A DNA stretch of 64,000 nucleotides from Streptacidiphilus sp. ASG 303 (GTDB taxonomy: Bacteria > Actinomycetota > Actinomycetes > Streptomycetales > Streptomycetaceae), in contig NZ_JAJLRA010000025.1 of NCBI RefSeq assembly GCF_020991365.1, positions 1-64,000 on the forward strand. Direction: 5' to 3'. A model generated the notes under the pieces. It did not search any database. It saw nothing but the letters and a program-made list of their open reading frames with translations, and was not told the origin of the DNA. Shown here one piece after another: positions 1 to 7,581 of this stretch (positions are counted from its first letter, which is position 1; each line of letters begins with the position of its first letter). Both the position numbers and the translations under genes were made by a program.

Positions 1-451
1 CTTGCGCCGCGTAGGCAATGCCAGCAACCGCCGGAAGGACTCCGAGGCTGCTGTTCCCCAGACGGTTAAGGGGCGACGGTGATAGCTCCATGACGTTCCT
101 CGAGTGATCGCGCTCTACCAGCGCAGCTTATAGTCGGCGGTCCGAGCAACGTCATGCGCACCAGTTTGGAAGACGGCGTATGCAGGGAGCGGCTGACCTG
201 GCAACTTCCCGACCTGGGTTGGAGCGTGGTCGGTACCGCTGTTCCCCGCGAGTCCCCGCCACGTCCCGCCGGAACGGGCACGCAACGGGCACGAGGCCTC
301 TTCGTCCCGAACTATGGGCACGACAGTCGCTGAGGTTTGCCGAGCACGGCGGTCTGCCGCTGGGGGCGGGTGACGGTCGGCACTGGGCGTAACGGTTGCT
401 GCACTTCCCGGCTATACAGCTGTAGCTGCGTTCACCGACGATGCCTCGTGC
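1..451. other. No confident gene; possible 3' tail of a cut gene
   Basis: Open frames here are short, mutually overlapping and have no convincing ribosome site or family signature. One frame open from the window edge ends at a TGA at 80-82 and could be the last 26 codons of a gene lying to the left, but this is a guess. Base composition is visibly less GC-rich than the housekeeping part of the window, as in the next three genes, which fits accessory DNA. Confidence 0.4.
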
Positions 452-922
452 TCAGTGCGGCTGAGGCAGCGGGTCCCAGTGAGCCGTGAGATCGGCACAC
501 ACGATCCGGATCGTTGCGGCGGTGAACCGGAGCTCGTGGCTGCAACCGATCTCATGCGGCAGGATCTCGTCCAGTCGGAGGCTGTTGTAGTCGCTGAGTG
601 CGAAGGGCTCGCCGTCGTCGGTGACCACGTCCATTTGGGCCACTTTCGTGTAGCGGAGCGTAAGCCCGTGCTCGCTCACTCCGCGGCAGCAGAGCAAGCG
701 CATCTCGAACCCAGGCGATGGAAAGCGAGTCGGCGGAAGCGCGCCAAGCTTGAGATCCTTCACGCATCGCGGTGAGGAGAATTCGTAGTGGTCGGAGTCG
801 CAGGCAAAGGCCTGGGCGCCGGCGGGCAGCGACGTGCGGAGGTCGGGCAACGCGGCTAGGTAGGCGCTGGGGTCGTGCCAGAAGCTCCCCCTACCCTGAC
901 GCTCAACGACGACGTACTTCAT
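452..922 (-). CDS. Hypothetical protein, 156 aa
   Basis: I do not recognise the family. The ATG at 922 is preceded by AGGAGG at a good distance, which makes this a credible gene. The product is soluble, with no signal peptide or membrane segment. It starts MKYVVVERQ and has scattered cysteines (near residues 41, 53, 78, 79, 128 and 141), an aromatic DHYEFSS stretch and a C-terminal part that reads like a beta-rich domain. Composition is less GC-biased than the core genes, and it stands alone facing left with no operon partner. It may be accessory cargo of the neighbouring element. Function unknown. Confidence 0.6.
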   Translation of the reverse strand: MKYVVVERQGRGSFWHDPSAYLAALPDLRTSLPAGAQAFACDSDHYEFSSPRCVKDLKLGALPPTRFPSPGFEMRLLCCRGVSEHGLTLRYTKVAQMDVVTDDGEPFALSDYNSLRLDEILPHEIGCSHELRFTAATIRIVCADLTAHWDPLPQPH

Positions 923-1140
923 GCCCCTCCTTTTGTGTTGGGTAAGGGTAGCGAGGCTGTAGACCCGGCTGCCGGATCAGTTCTTCTGGAACTGATCAGC
1001 CGATCCTGTCTTCTGCGGCGCGTCGAGGCGTCCTACCTCCGACCTGCGGCAGCGTGAGCGTTGTCTGTCAACGCTAGTCAGCCTTGGTCCGCCTCGCACG
1101 GCCCAGAGACGGTCTCACGAGTCCCAATCCTGCGATCAGG

Positions 1141-1425
1141 TCAATGCTGCTGACCTCTGGCAGCTCTCCACACCTGCTCGAAGTCGTAAGCGCTGATCAA
1201 GCTTGGTGTGAACTCATCGAGCTGAGCGATCTCCTCCAGCGGAGGCACCGGGACCTCGCCCAGTCCGATCGCGGGCGTGCATCGTGACTCGTCAGCCCAC
1301 TCCAGCCGACCATCTCGATAGATCTCAACCTTGCGCACCTCATAGCGGTCGTCGCCGATCTCGCTGAAGAGCTCGACTGGGTCCTCCGGGAAGTCGTGGT
1401 GCCAGAGGACTTTCAAGTACCACAT
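1141..1425 (-). CDS. DUF6881-type small protein
   Basis: The product is 94 aa from the ATG at 1425, preceded by GGAGGAAGG at 1432-1440. The longer frame reaching back to 1500 lacks such a site, so the shorter start is chosen. The sequence MWYLKVLWHHDFPEDPVE followed by EVRKVEIYRDGRLEWAD matches what I remember of the DUF6881 family, whose members have a KVxWhHd...EvRKVEvfrdG pattern. There are no membrane segments. The C-terminus carries an acidic, helical FTPSLISAYDFEQVW segment. Members are often found singly in actinomycetes, sometimes near polymorphic toxin loci; the biochemical function is not known to me. It is part of the lower-GC patch. Confidence 0.65.
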   Translation of the reverse strand: MWYLKVLWHHDFPEDPVELFSEIGDDRYEVRKVEIYRDGRLEWADESRCTPAIGLGEVPVPPLEEIAQLDEFTPSLISAYDFEQVWRAARGQQH

Positions 1426-1592
1426 GATCAGCCTTCCTCCGCCTTGACTGCGTGGCCTCTTCCTTATCAGTGATCCTGCGGTGAGCAACGGCGGCACCAT
1501 GTGGGCGGTCCGCCTAGGAGGTCGTCCCTCTGGAGATACGCTGCCATCCGTCGCGATCCGCTGGTGTTGCTGTCAGCCGTTGCTGTCAAGCG

Positions 1593-2021
1593 ATGCGTAT
1601 CGTCGGCGGCATCCAGCTGGAAGACTCGTCCACCGTGACAACGCATGATGCGGACAGCCTCGACGTCATCGAGGAGGAATGGCAGCGGCTGCTCTCCAGC
1701 GACCGAGTAGACCGCGAGCTGGTGCAGGCAGCCTACGCACAGCCTCGACTGCGGCAGCTCTTCCCCTGGGTCGGTATGTGGGAGCTGCACTTCAGCCGCT
1801 GCACGGAGCACCCTGCGACCTGGGACGTCCCGTACATCGCTCCCATGAAGGGCGGAGGCTTCCTCGTCGCAGGCCCGTCTCGGTCAGAGGTGGTCGGCCC
1901 CGCCAACACAGCGGAAGCGGCTGTCGCGATCGTGGTTGAACACCTACCTCCGGGCTGCGGCCGGGCTTTCCTCGGCAACCGGCACCAGCTGGCGGAGAAG
2001 GAGCAGACCGAGCAGCGGTGA
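1593..2021 (+). CDS. DUF6193-like protein
   Basis: The product is 142 aa. The segment AYAQPRLRQLFPWVG followed by ELHFSRCTEHPATW and, after a gap, VVEHLPPGCGRAFLGN recalls DUF6193, a streptomycete family in which an 'LRQLFPf...L.FsR' core and an 'LPpgcGpA..G' ending recur. The first 25-30 residues are polar and the true start is uncertain, because no clear ribosome site precedes the ATG at 1593. No catalytic residues are recognised. It is accessory, lies next to the inverted repeat at 2077-2171, and is codirectional with nothing. The family assignment is from memory of the motif only. Confidence 0.55.
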   Translation: MRIVGGIQLEDSSTVTTHDADSLDVIEEEWQRLLSSDRVDRELVQAAYAQPRLRQLFPWVGMWELHFSRCTEHPATWDVPYIAPMKGGGFLVAGPSRSEVVGPANTAEAAVAIVVEHLPPGCGRAFLGNRHQLAEKEQTEQR

Positions 2022-2076
2022 ACGCCTCCGCACGGGCGTTGGCGCGATCTTTGGCCGGTGGCCTGCCCGGGCTGGG

Positions 2077-2171
2077 GTCGAGCATGGCCAGGGGGCCATA
2101 CGCTGGCCGCGAATCGGGCTGGCTCCTGCCTGCCCGCATCTAGCCCGATCGGCCCCCTGGTCTTGCTCGAC
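2077..2171. repeat. Long two-tier inverted repeat
   Basis: Outer arms 2077-2097 and 2151-2171 are complementary at 19 of 21 positions (GTCGAGCA..., ending GGGGGCC). Inside them, 2113-2120 (ATCGGGCT) and 2142-2149 (AGCCCGAT) form a second perfect 8-bp stem, so the whole block could fold as a stem with an asymmetric bulge and a 21-base apical loop. It lies in the roughly 350-bp gene-free stretch between the DUF6193-like gene and the convergent ATPase gene. It could be a terminator, a mobile-element remnant, or a single-strand feature of the replicating element; the sequence does not decide. Confidence 0.7.
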
Positions 2172-2370
2172 GTCGGGCCCCGGACCGGGGAGGTGGCTAA
2201 AGATCGTGTCGGCGTCCGCCCCAGCCACCGGCCGGCCAATCCCCCCTCCCGCCTTGCGGCGCAGAGCGGGCCGCCGCCGGAGCGGGGCGAAGACAGGAGC
2301 GACGGCGAGCGGCGCCGCGCGGCGCCGCGGCGAGCGGAGCGAGCCTTGAACCCGTAGAGAAGGTTGTTAC

Positions 2371-2817
2371 TCATCCCCTCATGGATGCCGGTTCCGGCTG
2401 GTGCGTTCGGGTCGTCTCGTCGTAGCGCAGTGCGACCCTGACGGTCCGACCGTTCACATGGCTGAGCACGTCCATGCGGCTGGAGAGGGCTTCGACCAGG
2501 GCGAGGCCTCGACCGCTGGTGGAGCTGTCGTCGGCCTGGCGGGCGTGGGGGATGTCGAGGGCTCCGCCGTTGTCGGAGACGGCCATGACGAACAGGCCCG
2601 GTGTCCAGGTGAGCATGACGGTGAAGAGTCCGCCGGGCCGGCCGCTGTGGGTGTGGGTGATGGCGTTGGTGCTCAGCTCGGAGGCGATGAGTTCGGCTTC
2701 GTCGGCGCACGGGTAGCCGCGGCAGACGTCCCTGATCCAGCGGCGGACCCGGCCGACTTCCTGTGCTTCCCCTGGACAGGTGAGGTGCCAGACGCGGTAA
2801 GCTTCTCGTCTACTCAT
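2371..2817 (-). CDS. RsbW-like ATP-binding protein
   Basis: This is a 148-aa GHKL/HATPase_c_2 protein of the anti-sigma-factor kinase type. The N box ELSTNAITHT (about residues 46-55), the G1 box SDNGG and the G2 box SGRGLALVEAL are all present, so it should bind ATP. Streptomycetes carry many such orphan proteins. Partners are usually sigma factors or anti-anti-sigma (STAS) proteins, but neither is encoded nearby. The ATG at 2817 has GAAGGAC about ten bases upstream. The NUDIX gene lies upstream in the same orientation with about 50 bases between, so the two may be cotranscribed. It probably rides on the integrated element. Confidence 0.8.
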   Translation of the reverse strand: MSRREAYRVWHLTCPGEAQEVGRVRRWIRDVCRGYPCADEAELIASELSTNAITHTHSGRPGGLFTVMLTWTPGLFVMAVSDNGGALDIPHARQADDSSTSGRGLALVEALSSRMDVLSHVNGRTVRVALRYDETTRTHQPEPASMRG

Positions 2818-2867
2818 CCGTACAAGTCCTTCGCTGCTGGTGGGCCTGTGTGTGGTGAGGCCGGTTG

Positions 2868-3299
2868 CTAGATGAGTCTCACGCCGTCGTGGGCTCGGAC
2901 GGCGGGAGGGGAGGGGGCGTCGAGGGCGTCCAGGACCCGGATCGCGTAGGCCTCGTCGCAGAGGTCGGTGACCTCGTCGCGGGTGGCCCAGCGCAGGGCG
3001 TGGGTCTCGTCGCCGGTGGTGAGTGATCCCTCGACGGCTTCGCAGCGGAAGACCATCGCGACGATCAGGCGGGTCATGTTCTTGTAGACGCCGGTGAGGA
3101 CGGCCGGGGTCTGGATCTTGAGTCCGGTCTCCTCGTAGACCTCGCGCGCGAGCGCGTCGGGGATGGTCTCGCCGGCCTCCAGCACACCGCCGGGCGGCTC
3201 CCAGTGGCCGTTGTCCCGGCGCTTGATGAGCAGGGCGCGTCCGTGGTCGTCCACGATGACCCCGGCGACGCTCACCGAGTGGGGTCGGTCGTTCGTCAC
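2868..3299 (-). CDS. NUDIX hydrolase, candidate pSAM2 Pif-like immunity protein
   Basis: The product is 143 aa with a complete NUDIX box at residues 38-60 (G-x5-E-x7-REVYEETGL), so the metal-binding glutamates are intact and hydrolysis of a nucleoside-diphosphate-linked substrate is expected. The start is GTG at 3299 with GGAAAGGG upstream. It is divergent from the GntR repressor. In pSAM2 the immunity factor Pif, which blocks redundant transfer between element-bearing cells, carries a NUDIX motif and belongs to the element. The position beside the repressor suggests the same role here, but this is inference. An ordinary housekeeping NUDIX enzyme carried as cargo is the alternative. Confidence 0.8.
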   Translation of the reverse strand: MTNDRPHSVSVAGVIVDDHGRALLIKRRDNGHWEPPGGVLEAGETIPDALAREVYEETGLKIQTPAVLTGVYKNMTRLIVAMVFRCEAVEGSLTTGDETHALRWATRDEVTDLCDEAYAIRVLDALDAPSPPAVRAHDGVRLI

Positions 3300-3357
3300 G
3301 ATCGCTGCCCTTTCCGCTGGCTACGCTTCCACCGTAGCAACGGTCCGGCCGTGCACA

Positions 3358-3367
3358 CGTCTAGATG
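3358..3367. promoter_or_regulatory. Putative GntR operator before its own gene
   Basis: CGTCTAGATG lies 17 bases before the GntR start codon. It is the exact reverse complement of the CATCTAGACG core found twice ahead of the transfer operon (4250-4259 and 4324-4333), which suggests autoregulation. A separate small dyad, GCTACG/CGTAGC at 3320-3338, lies between this site and the divergent NUDIX gene. Confidence 0.55.
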
Positions 3368-3383
3368 CCTCAAGGAGTACTCC

Positions 3384-4172
3384 ATGGCTGCTCTCTCCTC
3401 CGGCTCCATCGGCTCGCTCGACCCCATGAGCGACCGGGCCGTCTTTCGGCAGATCGCCGACCGCATCCGTGAGGCCATCGACCGCGGCACCTTCCGGGAG
3501 GGTGACAAGCTCCCCTCCGAGACGGAGCTGATTGAGTACTTCGGCGTCTCGCGGATGACCGTGCGCAACGCGCTCCAGCTGCTCCAGGGGGAGGGCCTGG
3601 TCGTCTCCGAGCACGGGCGTGGGGTCTACGTGCGGCCCCGGCCCCCGGTACGGCGGCTGGCCTCGGACCGCTTCGCCCGGCGCCATCGCGAGCAGGGCAA
3701 GTCCGCGTTCATCGTGGAGGCGGACGCCGCGGGCAGCCACCCGGCGGTCGACAGCCTGGAGGTCAAGGAGGAGCGGCCGGCTCCGGAGGTCGCCACCCGC
3801 CTCGGCTCGCCGCACCGGGTCCTCGCCCGGCGCCGCCGCTACCTGCTGGACGGGCGGCCGGTGGAGTTTGCGACCTCCTACCTGCCGCTGGACATCGCCC
3901 GGGGCACCCCGATCGCGCAGCCGAACCCCGGACCCGGCGGCATCTACGCCCGACTGGAGGAGCTGGGCCACCGCCTGGACCACTTCGAGGAGGAGATCCG
4001 CGTGCGGATGCCCTCGCCGCAGGAGGTCAAGGTCCTCCAGCTCGCCGCGGGCATCCCGGTGATCCACCTGGTCCGCATCGCCTTCGACAGCGACGGCCGG
4101 GCCGTCGAGGTCTGCGACACCATCATGGCGGCGGACGCCTACGTCCTCTCCTACCGCCTGCCGGCCACCTGA
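3384..4172 (+). CDS. GntR-family (HutC/UTRA) repressor of the element, KorSA-like
   Basis: The product is 262 aa from the ATG at 3384, with AAGGAG at 3372-3377. The frame continues upstream, but no ribosome site supports a longer form. Residues about 14-80 form the winged helix-turn-helix (LPSETELIEYFGVSRMTVRN is the recognition region). Residues about 95-255 look like a UTRA ligand-sensing domain. In pSAM2-type elements a GntR protein, KorSA, sits in this position and represses the activator and transfer genes. The shared palindromic motif flanking this gene supports that role. Divergent from NUDIX and codirectional with the transfer operon. Confidence 0.87.
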   Translation: MAALSSGSIGSLDPMSDRAVFRQIADRIREAIDRGTFREGDKLPSETELIEYFGVSRMTVRNALQLLQGEGLVVSEHGRGVYVRPRPPVRRLASDRFARRHREQGKSAFIVEADAAGSHPAVDSLEVKEERPAPEVATRLGSPHRVLARRRRYLLDGRPVEFATSYLPLDIARGTPIAQPNPGPGGIYARLEELGHRLDHFEEEIRVRMPSPQEVKVLQLAAGIPVIHLVRIAFDSDGRAVEVCDTIMAADAYVLSYRLPAT

Positions 4173-4208
4173 CCGACGGCCCGTCACCAGGGCGGCGCAG
4201 GTATGTGC

Positions 4209-4333
4209 TTGACGCTCCTCTGCAACTCGTACACACTCAGAGGTGTACTCATCTAGACGAGTGGATATCTAGAGAGTGCAGCCATCCCGTGCGCCTCCCG
4301 CTGCCCGCTGCTCGATCGCAACTCATCTAGACG
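4209..4333 (+). promoter_or_regulatory. Transfer-operon promoter with two GntR operators
   Basis: TTGACG at 4209-4214 is a good -35 box, with CACACT 17 bases later as a possible -10. ACTCATCTAGACGAGT (4247-4262) is a 16-bp near-palindrome with one mismatched pair. ACTCATCTAGACGACT (4321-4336) repeats it, and a weaker TATCTAGAGA lies at 4266-4275. Placement just downstream of the promoter fits repression by the GntR protein. Confidence 0.6.
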
Positions 4334-4389
4334 ACTAGGTGTTGAGGTCGGCCGGGCCCGGGAGGACGAGAAGCAAGAGGAGACATCCT

Positions 4390-4740
4390 GTGCGTGCCAT
4401 CCGAGTCGAGACTTCCTCGGCCACGATCCTGCTCACCGAGCCCCCGGCCCCGAAGCTGCGGGACCGGCAGACCGGCGAGATCGCCAAGGACGCCGTCACT
4501 GGTGAGGCGCTGATGACGGTCGGCGTCGTCTACATCGACGAGGGGGAGTCCTCCCTCCTCTCGGTGACCGTCCCGCAGAGCGGCGTCACCGACGGGCTGC
4601 CCGTCGGCTCGCCGGTCTCGCTGCCCGGCCTGGTGGCCCGGCCGTGGGAGAGCGTCTTCAACGGGCAGGCCCGGCACGGCATCGCCTACCGGGCCGCCGC
4701 CGTCGCCCCGGGCGCCTTCCCGGTCCGGGCGGAGGGCTGA
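4390..4740 (+). CDS. Small AICE regulatory protein (SCO3933-like)
   Basis: The product is 116 aa from the GTG at 4390, with AGAGGAGA just upstream. The sequence begins MRAIRVETSSATILLTEPP and contains DRQTGEIAKDAVTGEALMTVGVVYIDEG. I recall this as a small family encoded directly before traSA in many streptomycete elements and annotated as SCO3933-family regulatory protein. It looks like a compact beta-rich protein with no membrane segment. It is the first gene of the transfer-replication operon, five bases before traSA, so coupled translation is likely. It may play the activator role that Pra plays in pSAM2, but that is inference from position. Confidence 0.75.
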   Translation: MRAIRVETSSATILLTEPPAPKLRDRQTGEIAKDAVTGEALMTVGVVYIDEGESSLLSVTVPQSGVTDGLPVGSPVSLPGLVARPWESVFNGQARHGIAYRAAAVAPGAFPVRAEG

Positions 4741-4745
4741 TCGCC

Positions 4746-6122
4746 GTGACGGACCTGGTGACCCTGCTGGAGGTCGGCGGACCGCTGGCGGCCGGAGGAG
4801 CGGGGGCGGCCTGGACCAAGGCCAAGGCCCCGGCGGTGTACTGGTCGGCCGTCGGCCTGCCGTTCACCGCCGCCCGCTTCACCGCCACCTACGGCTCCAC
4901 GATGGACGCGTGCGGCCTGACCGTCGCCCCCTCCCGCCTGCGGGCGGCCCTCATCCGCGCCACCACCCGGCGTGAGGTCCGCCCCGTCCCGCCGAAGGTG
5001 CGGCGCATCCGCCCGACCACGACCGGCCTGCGCGTCCGGCTCCGCCTCGCCCCCGGGCAGGAGCCGGCCGACGTGGCCGCCTCGGCCGAACGCCTCCGCC
5101 ACGCCTGGGGTGTGCACGCCGTCCACGTCACCGAGATACGGCCCGGCCTGGTCGAACTCCGCATGACCGGCTTCGACGTGCTCACCCGGGTGCGCATGCC
5201 GCGCCGCCTCCCGTCCGGCCCGATGCTCGTCCCGGTCGCGCTGCGGGAGGACGGCACCGCCTTCGTCCGCGACTACCGCGCCGTCCCGCACGCGCTCACC
5301 CTGGGCGCGAACCAGTCCGGCAAGTCCATGTACCTGCGGAACCTGGTCAGCGGGCTCGCCCGGCGGCCGGTCGCGCTGGTCGGCATCGACTGCAAGCGCG
5401 GAGTCGAACAGGCACCCTTCGCCCCGCGCCTGTCCGCCCTGGCCACCGACCCCGGGCAGGCGGCCGAACTGCTCGACGTCCTGGTGGCGGAGATGCAGGA
5501 GCGCTACGACCTGATCCGGCAGCGGCAGGGCATCGCCCCCGCCACAGCGGCGGAGGAGATCACCTCCGACATCTGGGGCCTGCCGGCCAAGGTCCGGCCG
5601 GTGCCGATCGTCCTCCTGGTGGACGAGATCGCCGAACTCTTCCTCACCGCCACCCGCAAGGACGAGGAACGGCGCGACGCGATGGTCACCCAGCTCATCC
5701 GCCTCGCCCAGCTCGGCCGCGCCGCCGGGATCTACCTGGAGATCTGCGGCCAGCGCTTCGGCTCCGAACTCGGCAAGGGCGCCACCATGCTCCGCGCCCA
5801 GCTCACCGGCCGCGTCGTCCACCGCGTCAACGACCGGCAGACCGCCGAGATGGGCCTCGGCGACATCTCCCCCGAAGCCATGCTCGCCGCCACCGCCATC
5901 CCCCCGGAGCGTCCCGGCGTCGCGGTGGCGGGCGACTCCTCCGGCGGCTGGTCCCGCATCCGCACCCCCGAGATGACCCTCGCCGCCGCCGCGGCCGTCT
6001 GCCGGGAGTCCGCACACTTGGTCCCCGACGTCCCCGCCCTGGACCCGTTCCGCCCGTACGTCCCGGCCGCCCGCGAGCCGGCCGAAGCGCCCCGCACCGC
6101 ACCGCTGCCCGTCACCGAGTAG
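4746..6122 (+). CDS. traSA: FtsK/SpoIIIE-type DNA translocase TraSA (conjugal transfer)
   Basis: The product is 458 aa from the GTG at 4746, with GGAGGG in the tail of the previous gene. It begins with a hydrophobic, membrane-associating stretch, then a basic linker. The P-loop GANQSGKS is at residues 187-194 and the Walker B IVLLVDEIAELF about 110 residues later, followed by LGRAAGIYLEICGQRF, typical of the FtsK RecA-like core. Streptomycete conjugation needs only this hexameric pump, which moves double-stranded DNA between mycelial compartments. No toxin-like or extra domains are visible. It is part of the operon ending with int. Confidence 0.93.
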   Translation: MTDLVTLLEVGGPLAAGGAGAAWTKAKAPAVYWSAVGLPFTAARFTATYGSTMDACGLTVAPSRLRAALIRATTRREVRPVPPKVRRIRPTTTGLRVRLRLAPGQEPADVAASAERLRHAWGVHAVHVTEIRPGLVELRMTGFDVLTRVRMPRRLPSGPMLVPVALREDGTAFVRDYRAVPHALTLGANQSGKSMYLRNLVSGLARRPVALVGIDCKRGVEQAPFAPRLSALATDPGQAAELLDVLVAEMQERYDLIRQRQGIAPATAAEEITSDIWGLPAKVRPVPIVLLVDEIAELFLTATRKDEERRDAMVTQLIRLAQLGRAAGIYLEICGQRFGSELGKGATMLRAQLTGRVVHRVNDRQTAEMGLGDISPEAMLAATAIPPERPGVAVAGDSSGGWSRIRTPEMTLAAAAAVCRESAHLVPDVPALDPFRPYVPAAREPAEAPRTAPLPVTE

Positions 6123-6211
6123 CCACCCGCCCCCACCGGTCGGCGCGACCGCCTCCGCGCCAGGTCCCTACCGCCCCCATGCCCGAAACCGACCCGAGAG
6201 GAGCCCCCACG

Positions 6212-6871
6212 GTGGCCCGTCTGCCCCGCCGCCCGGACGCCGTGCTCGTCCAGGCCGTCATCGCCGGTGCCCTGTCCTTCGCCCACCTCCACGACATCGC
6301 GGCGGCGGCCGGGCAGGACGGCTGGAAGGCGTGGGCCTACCCCGTCTCCGTCGACCTGCTGCTGGTCGCAGCCTGGCGCCGCATGCGCACCCTGCGCGCC
6401 ACCGGGGCCCCCGCCCGCTCGGCCTGGACTTGGTTCGCCACCGCCCTGACCGCATCCCTCGGTGCCAACATCGCCACCGCCGGACTCCTCGACCTGGCCG
6501 CGGTCCCCGCCTGGCTGCGCATCCTCGTCGCCGGATGGCCTGCCGTCGCCTTCTTCGGCGGCACCCTCCTCGCCCACACCCCCACCGGCACCACTGAGGC
6601 GGAGCCTGCCGACACCCCGGACTCCGTCTACGCCGAGCAGGACCCGGAGCCGGAACCGGTCACACCCCCGCCGCCGGCACCCGCCCTGCCCCCGGCCCCG
6701 GTCTCCTCCGCGCCGCCGGTCCCGGCCGCCCTGGTCGAGCACGCCCGCAAGGTCGCCGACGACCACCGCGCCCGTACCGGCACGCCGATCGACACCGCCA
6801 CCCTGCGCGCCCGCCTCGGCGTCACGCCCCAGCTCGCCGACGCCATCGCCGCCCGGCTCCAGCCCGCCTGA
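6212..6871 (+). CDS. SpdB2-like DUF2637 membrane spread protein
   Basis: The product is 219 aa from the GTG at 6212, with GAGAGGAG eight bases upstream. Four membrane segments are visible (starting near VLVQAVIAGAL, AYPVSVDLLLVAAW, TWFATALTASLGANIA and LRILVAGWPAVAFFGG), matching DUF2637. A Pro/Ala/Glu-rich linker follows, then a short helical C-terminal module (ATLRARLGVTPQLADAIAA) that resembles a degenerate helix-turn-helix. Spd proteins are thought to help the element spread from the first recipient compartment along the hypha, working with the TraSA pump. An octamer GACCCGGA, the pSVH1-type TraB recognition word, lies at 6641-6648 but only once. Confidence 0.85.
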   Translation: MARLPRRPDAVLVQAVIAGALSFAHLHDIAAAAGQDGWKAWAYPVSVDLLLVAAWRRMRTLRATGAPARSAWTWFATALTASLGANIATAGLLDLAAVPAWLRILVAGWPAVAFFGGTLLAHTPTGTTEAEPADTPDSVYAEQDPEPEPVTPPPPAPALPPAPVSSAPPVPAALVEHARKVADDHRARTGTPIDTATLRARLGVTPQLADAIAARLQPA

Positions 6872-6885
6872 CAGGAGGTCACGCC

Positions 6886-7074
6886 GTGTCCCCGATCCGC
6901 CCCCGCAACGTGCTCCGCATCGGCCCGGTCCAGGTCGCCACCTACTACGACGGCCGCGGCCGCGAGCGGCACACCGCCGCCTGCACCGCCCCCCGCTGCG
7001 GCTTCTCCGCCGACTACGACTCCCGTCCCGCCGCCGAACTCGCCGCCCGCACCCACCGCTGTGCCGTCCGCTGA
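6886..7074 (+). CDS. Mobile element transfer protein (small Cys protein)
   Basis: The product is 62 aa from the GTG at 6886, with AGGAGG ten bases upstream. The protein is small and basic with CTAPRCGF in the middle and a CAVR end plus nearby His residues, so a zinc-binding knuckle is possible. Sequences beginning with a 'VLRIGPVQVATYYDGRGR' style segment are annotated as mobile element transfer protein in many AICEs. It lies 14 bases after the SpdB2-like gene. The exact role in transfer or spreading is unknown. Confidence 0.8.
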   Translation: MSPIRPRNVLRIGPVQVATYYDGRGRERHTAACTAPRCGFSADYDSRPAAELAARTHRCAVR

Positions 7075-7090
7075 ACAGGAGCCCCCTGCC

Positions 7091-7285
7091 GTGACCGTCA
7101 CCCTCCCTCTGGTCGTCGTCCTCGGCGCCTTCGCCTGGATGGCCATCCGCTTCCTCGGCGTCCGCCTCTGGGTCGCCGCCGCCATCGCGCTGTTCGGCTT
7201 CTACCTCGCCCAGACCTGGGCCGCCCCCGTCATCGACCACACCACCCGCAGCGGTGTCGAGGTCGTCAACGGCGACCGCAAGTGA
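7091..7285 (+). CDS. Small two-helix membrane protein, Spd-like
   Basis: The product is 64 aa from the GTG at 7091, with CAGGAG at 7076-7081. An earlier in-frame ATG at 7061 would overlap the previous gene and lacks a ribosome site. Residues about 4-20 and 24-42 are hydrophobic and likely span the membrane, followed by a short polar tail. The operon position between transfer genes points to a spread (Spd) function, and membrane association with the other Spd proteins is expected. No family motif can be defined at this size. Confidence 0.7.
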   Translation: MTVTLPLVVVLGAFAWMAIRFLGVRLWVAAAIALFGFYLAQTWAAPVIDHTTRSGVEVVNGDRK

Positions 7286-7305
7286 CCCCCGAGAGGAGAC
7301 CCGCC

Positions 7306-7581
7306 ATGCTTCGCCCCAAGCTCCCCGACACCCCCGCCCACCTGGTCGCTACCACCCCGCAGCACGCTCCGGCCTGCGACTGCCGGCACGCTTCCGCCCC
7401 CGCCGCCCGACGGCCTGTCGGCCCGTACGTCGCCGCCGGTGCCGGGGCCCTCGCCGCCGTCATCGCGGTGGGCGCCGTCCTCACCGCGCTCCTGGCCGCC
7501 GTCGCCGTTACCGCCGTCTCGGTCGCCGTCTGCGTGGTGGTCCTGCGCTCCCTGCTCGCCTCCCACCACCGGGGCCGCTGA
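7306..7581 (+). CDS. SpdC/SpdD-like membrane protein
   Basis: The product is 91 aa from the ATG at 7306, with GAGAGGAGA just upstream. The N-terminal half is polar with CDCRHAS, and the C-terminal half is a long hydrophobic run from about residue 42 to 82 that can form two helices, ending LLASHHRGR. This architecture matches small spread proteins of Streptomyces plasmids. The stop codon overlaps the repSA start (TGATG), so the two are translationally coupled. Name and family are by position and topology only. Confidence 0.72.
   Translation: MLRPKLPDTPAHLVATTPQHAPACDCRHASAPAARRPVGPYVAAGAGALAAVIAVGAVLTALLAAVAVTAVSVAVCVVVLRSLLASHHRGR

Noticed and set aside
366-375. GCGGGTGACG, matching ten bases of the tRNA-Gly end, as a possible left attachment site
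   Set aside because: The match stops after ten bases, lacks the T-arm sequence, and ten-base matches are expected by chance in such GC-rich DNA.
6641-6648. GACCCGGA as a TraB recognition (clt) site
   Set aside because: Only isolated copies (here and at 9343-9350), both inside genes; true clt loci have several clustered repeats.
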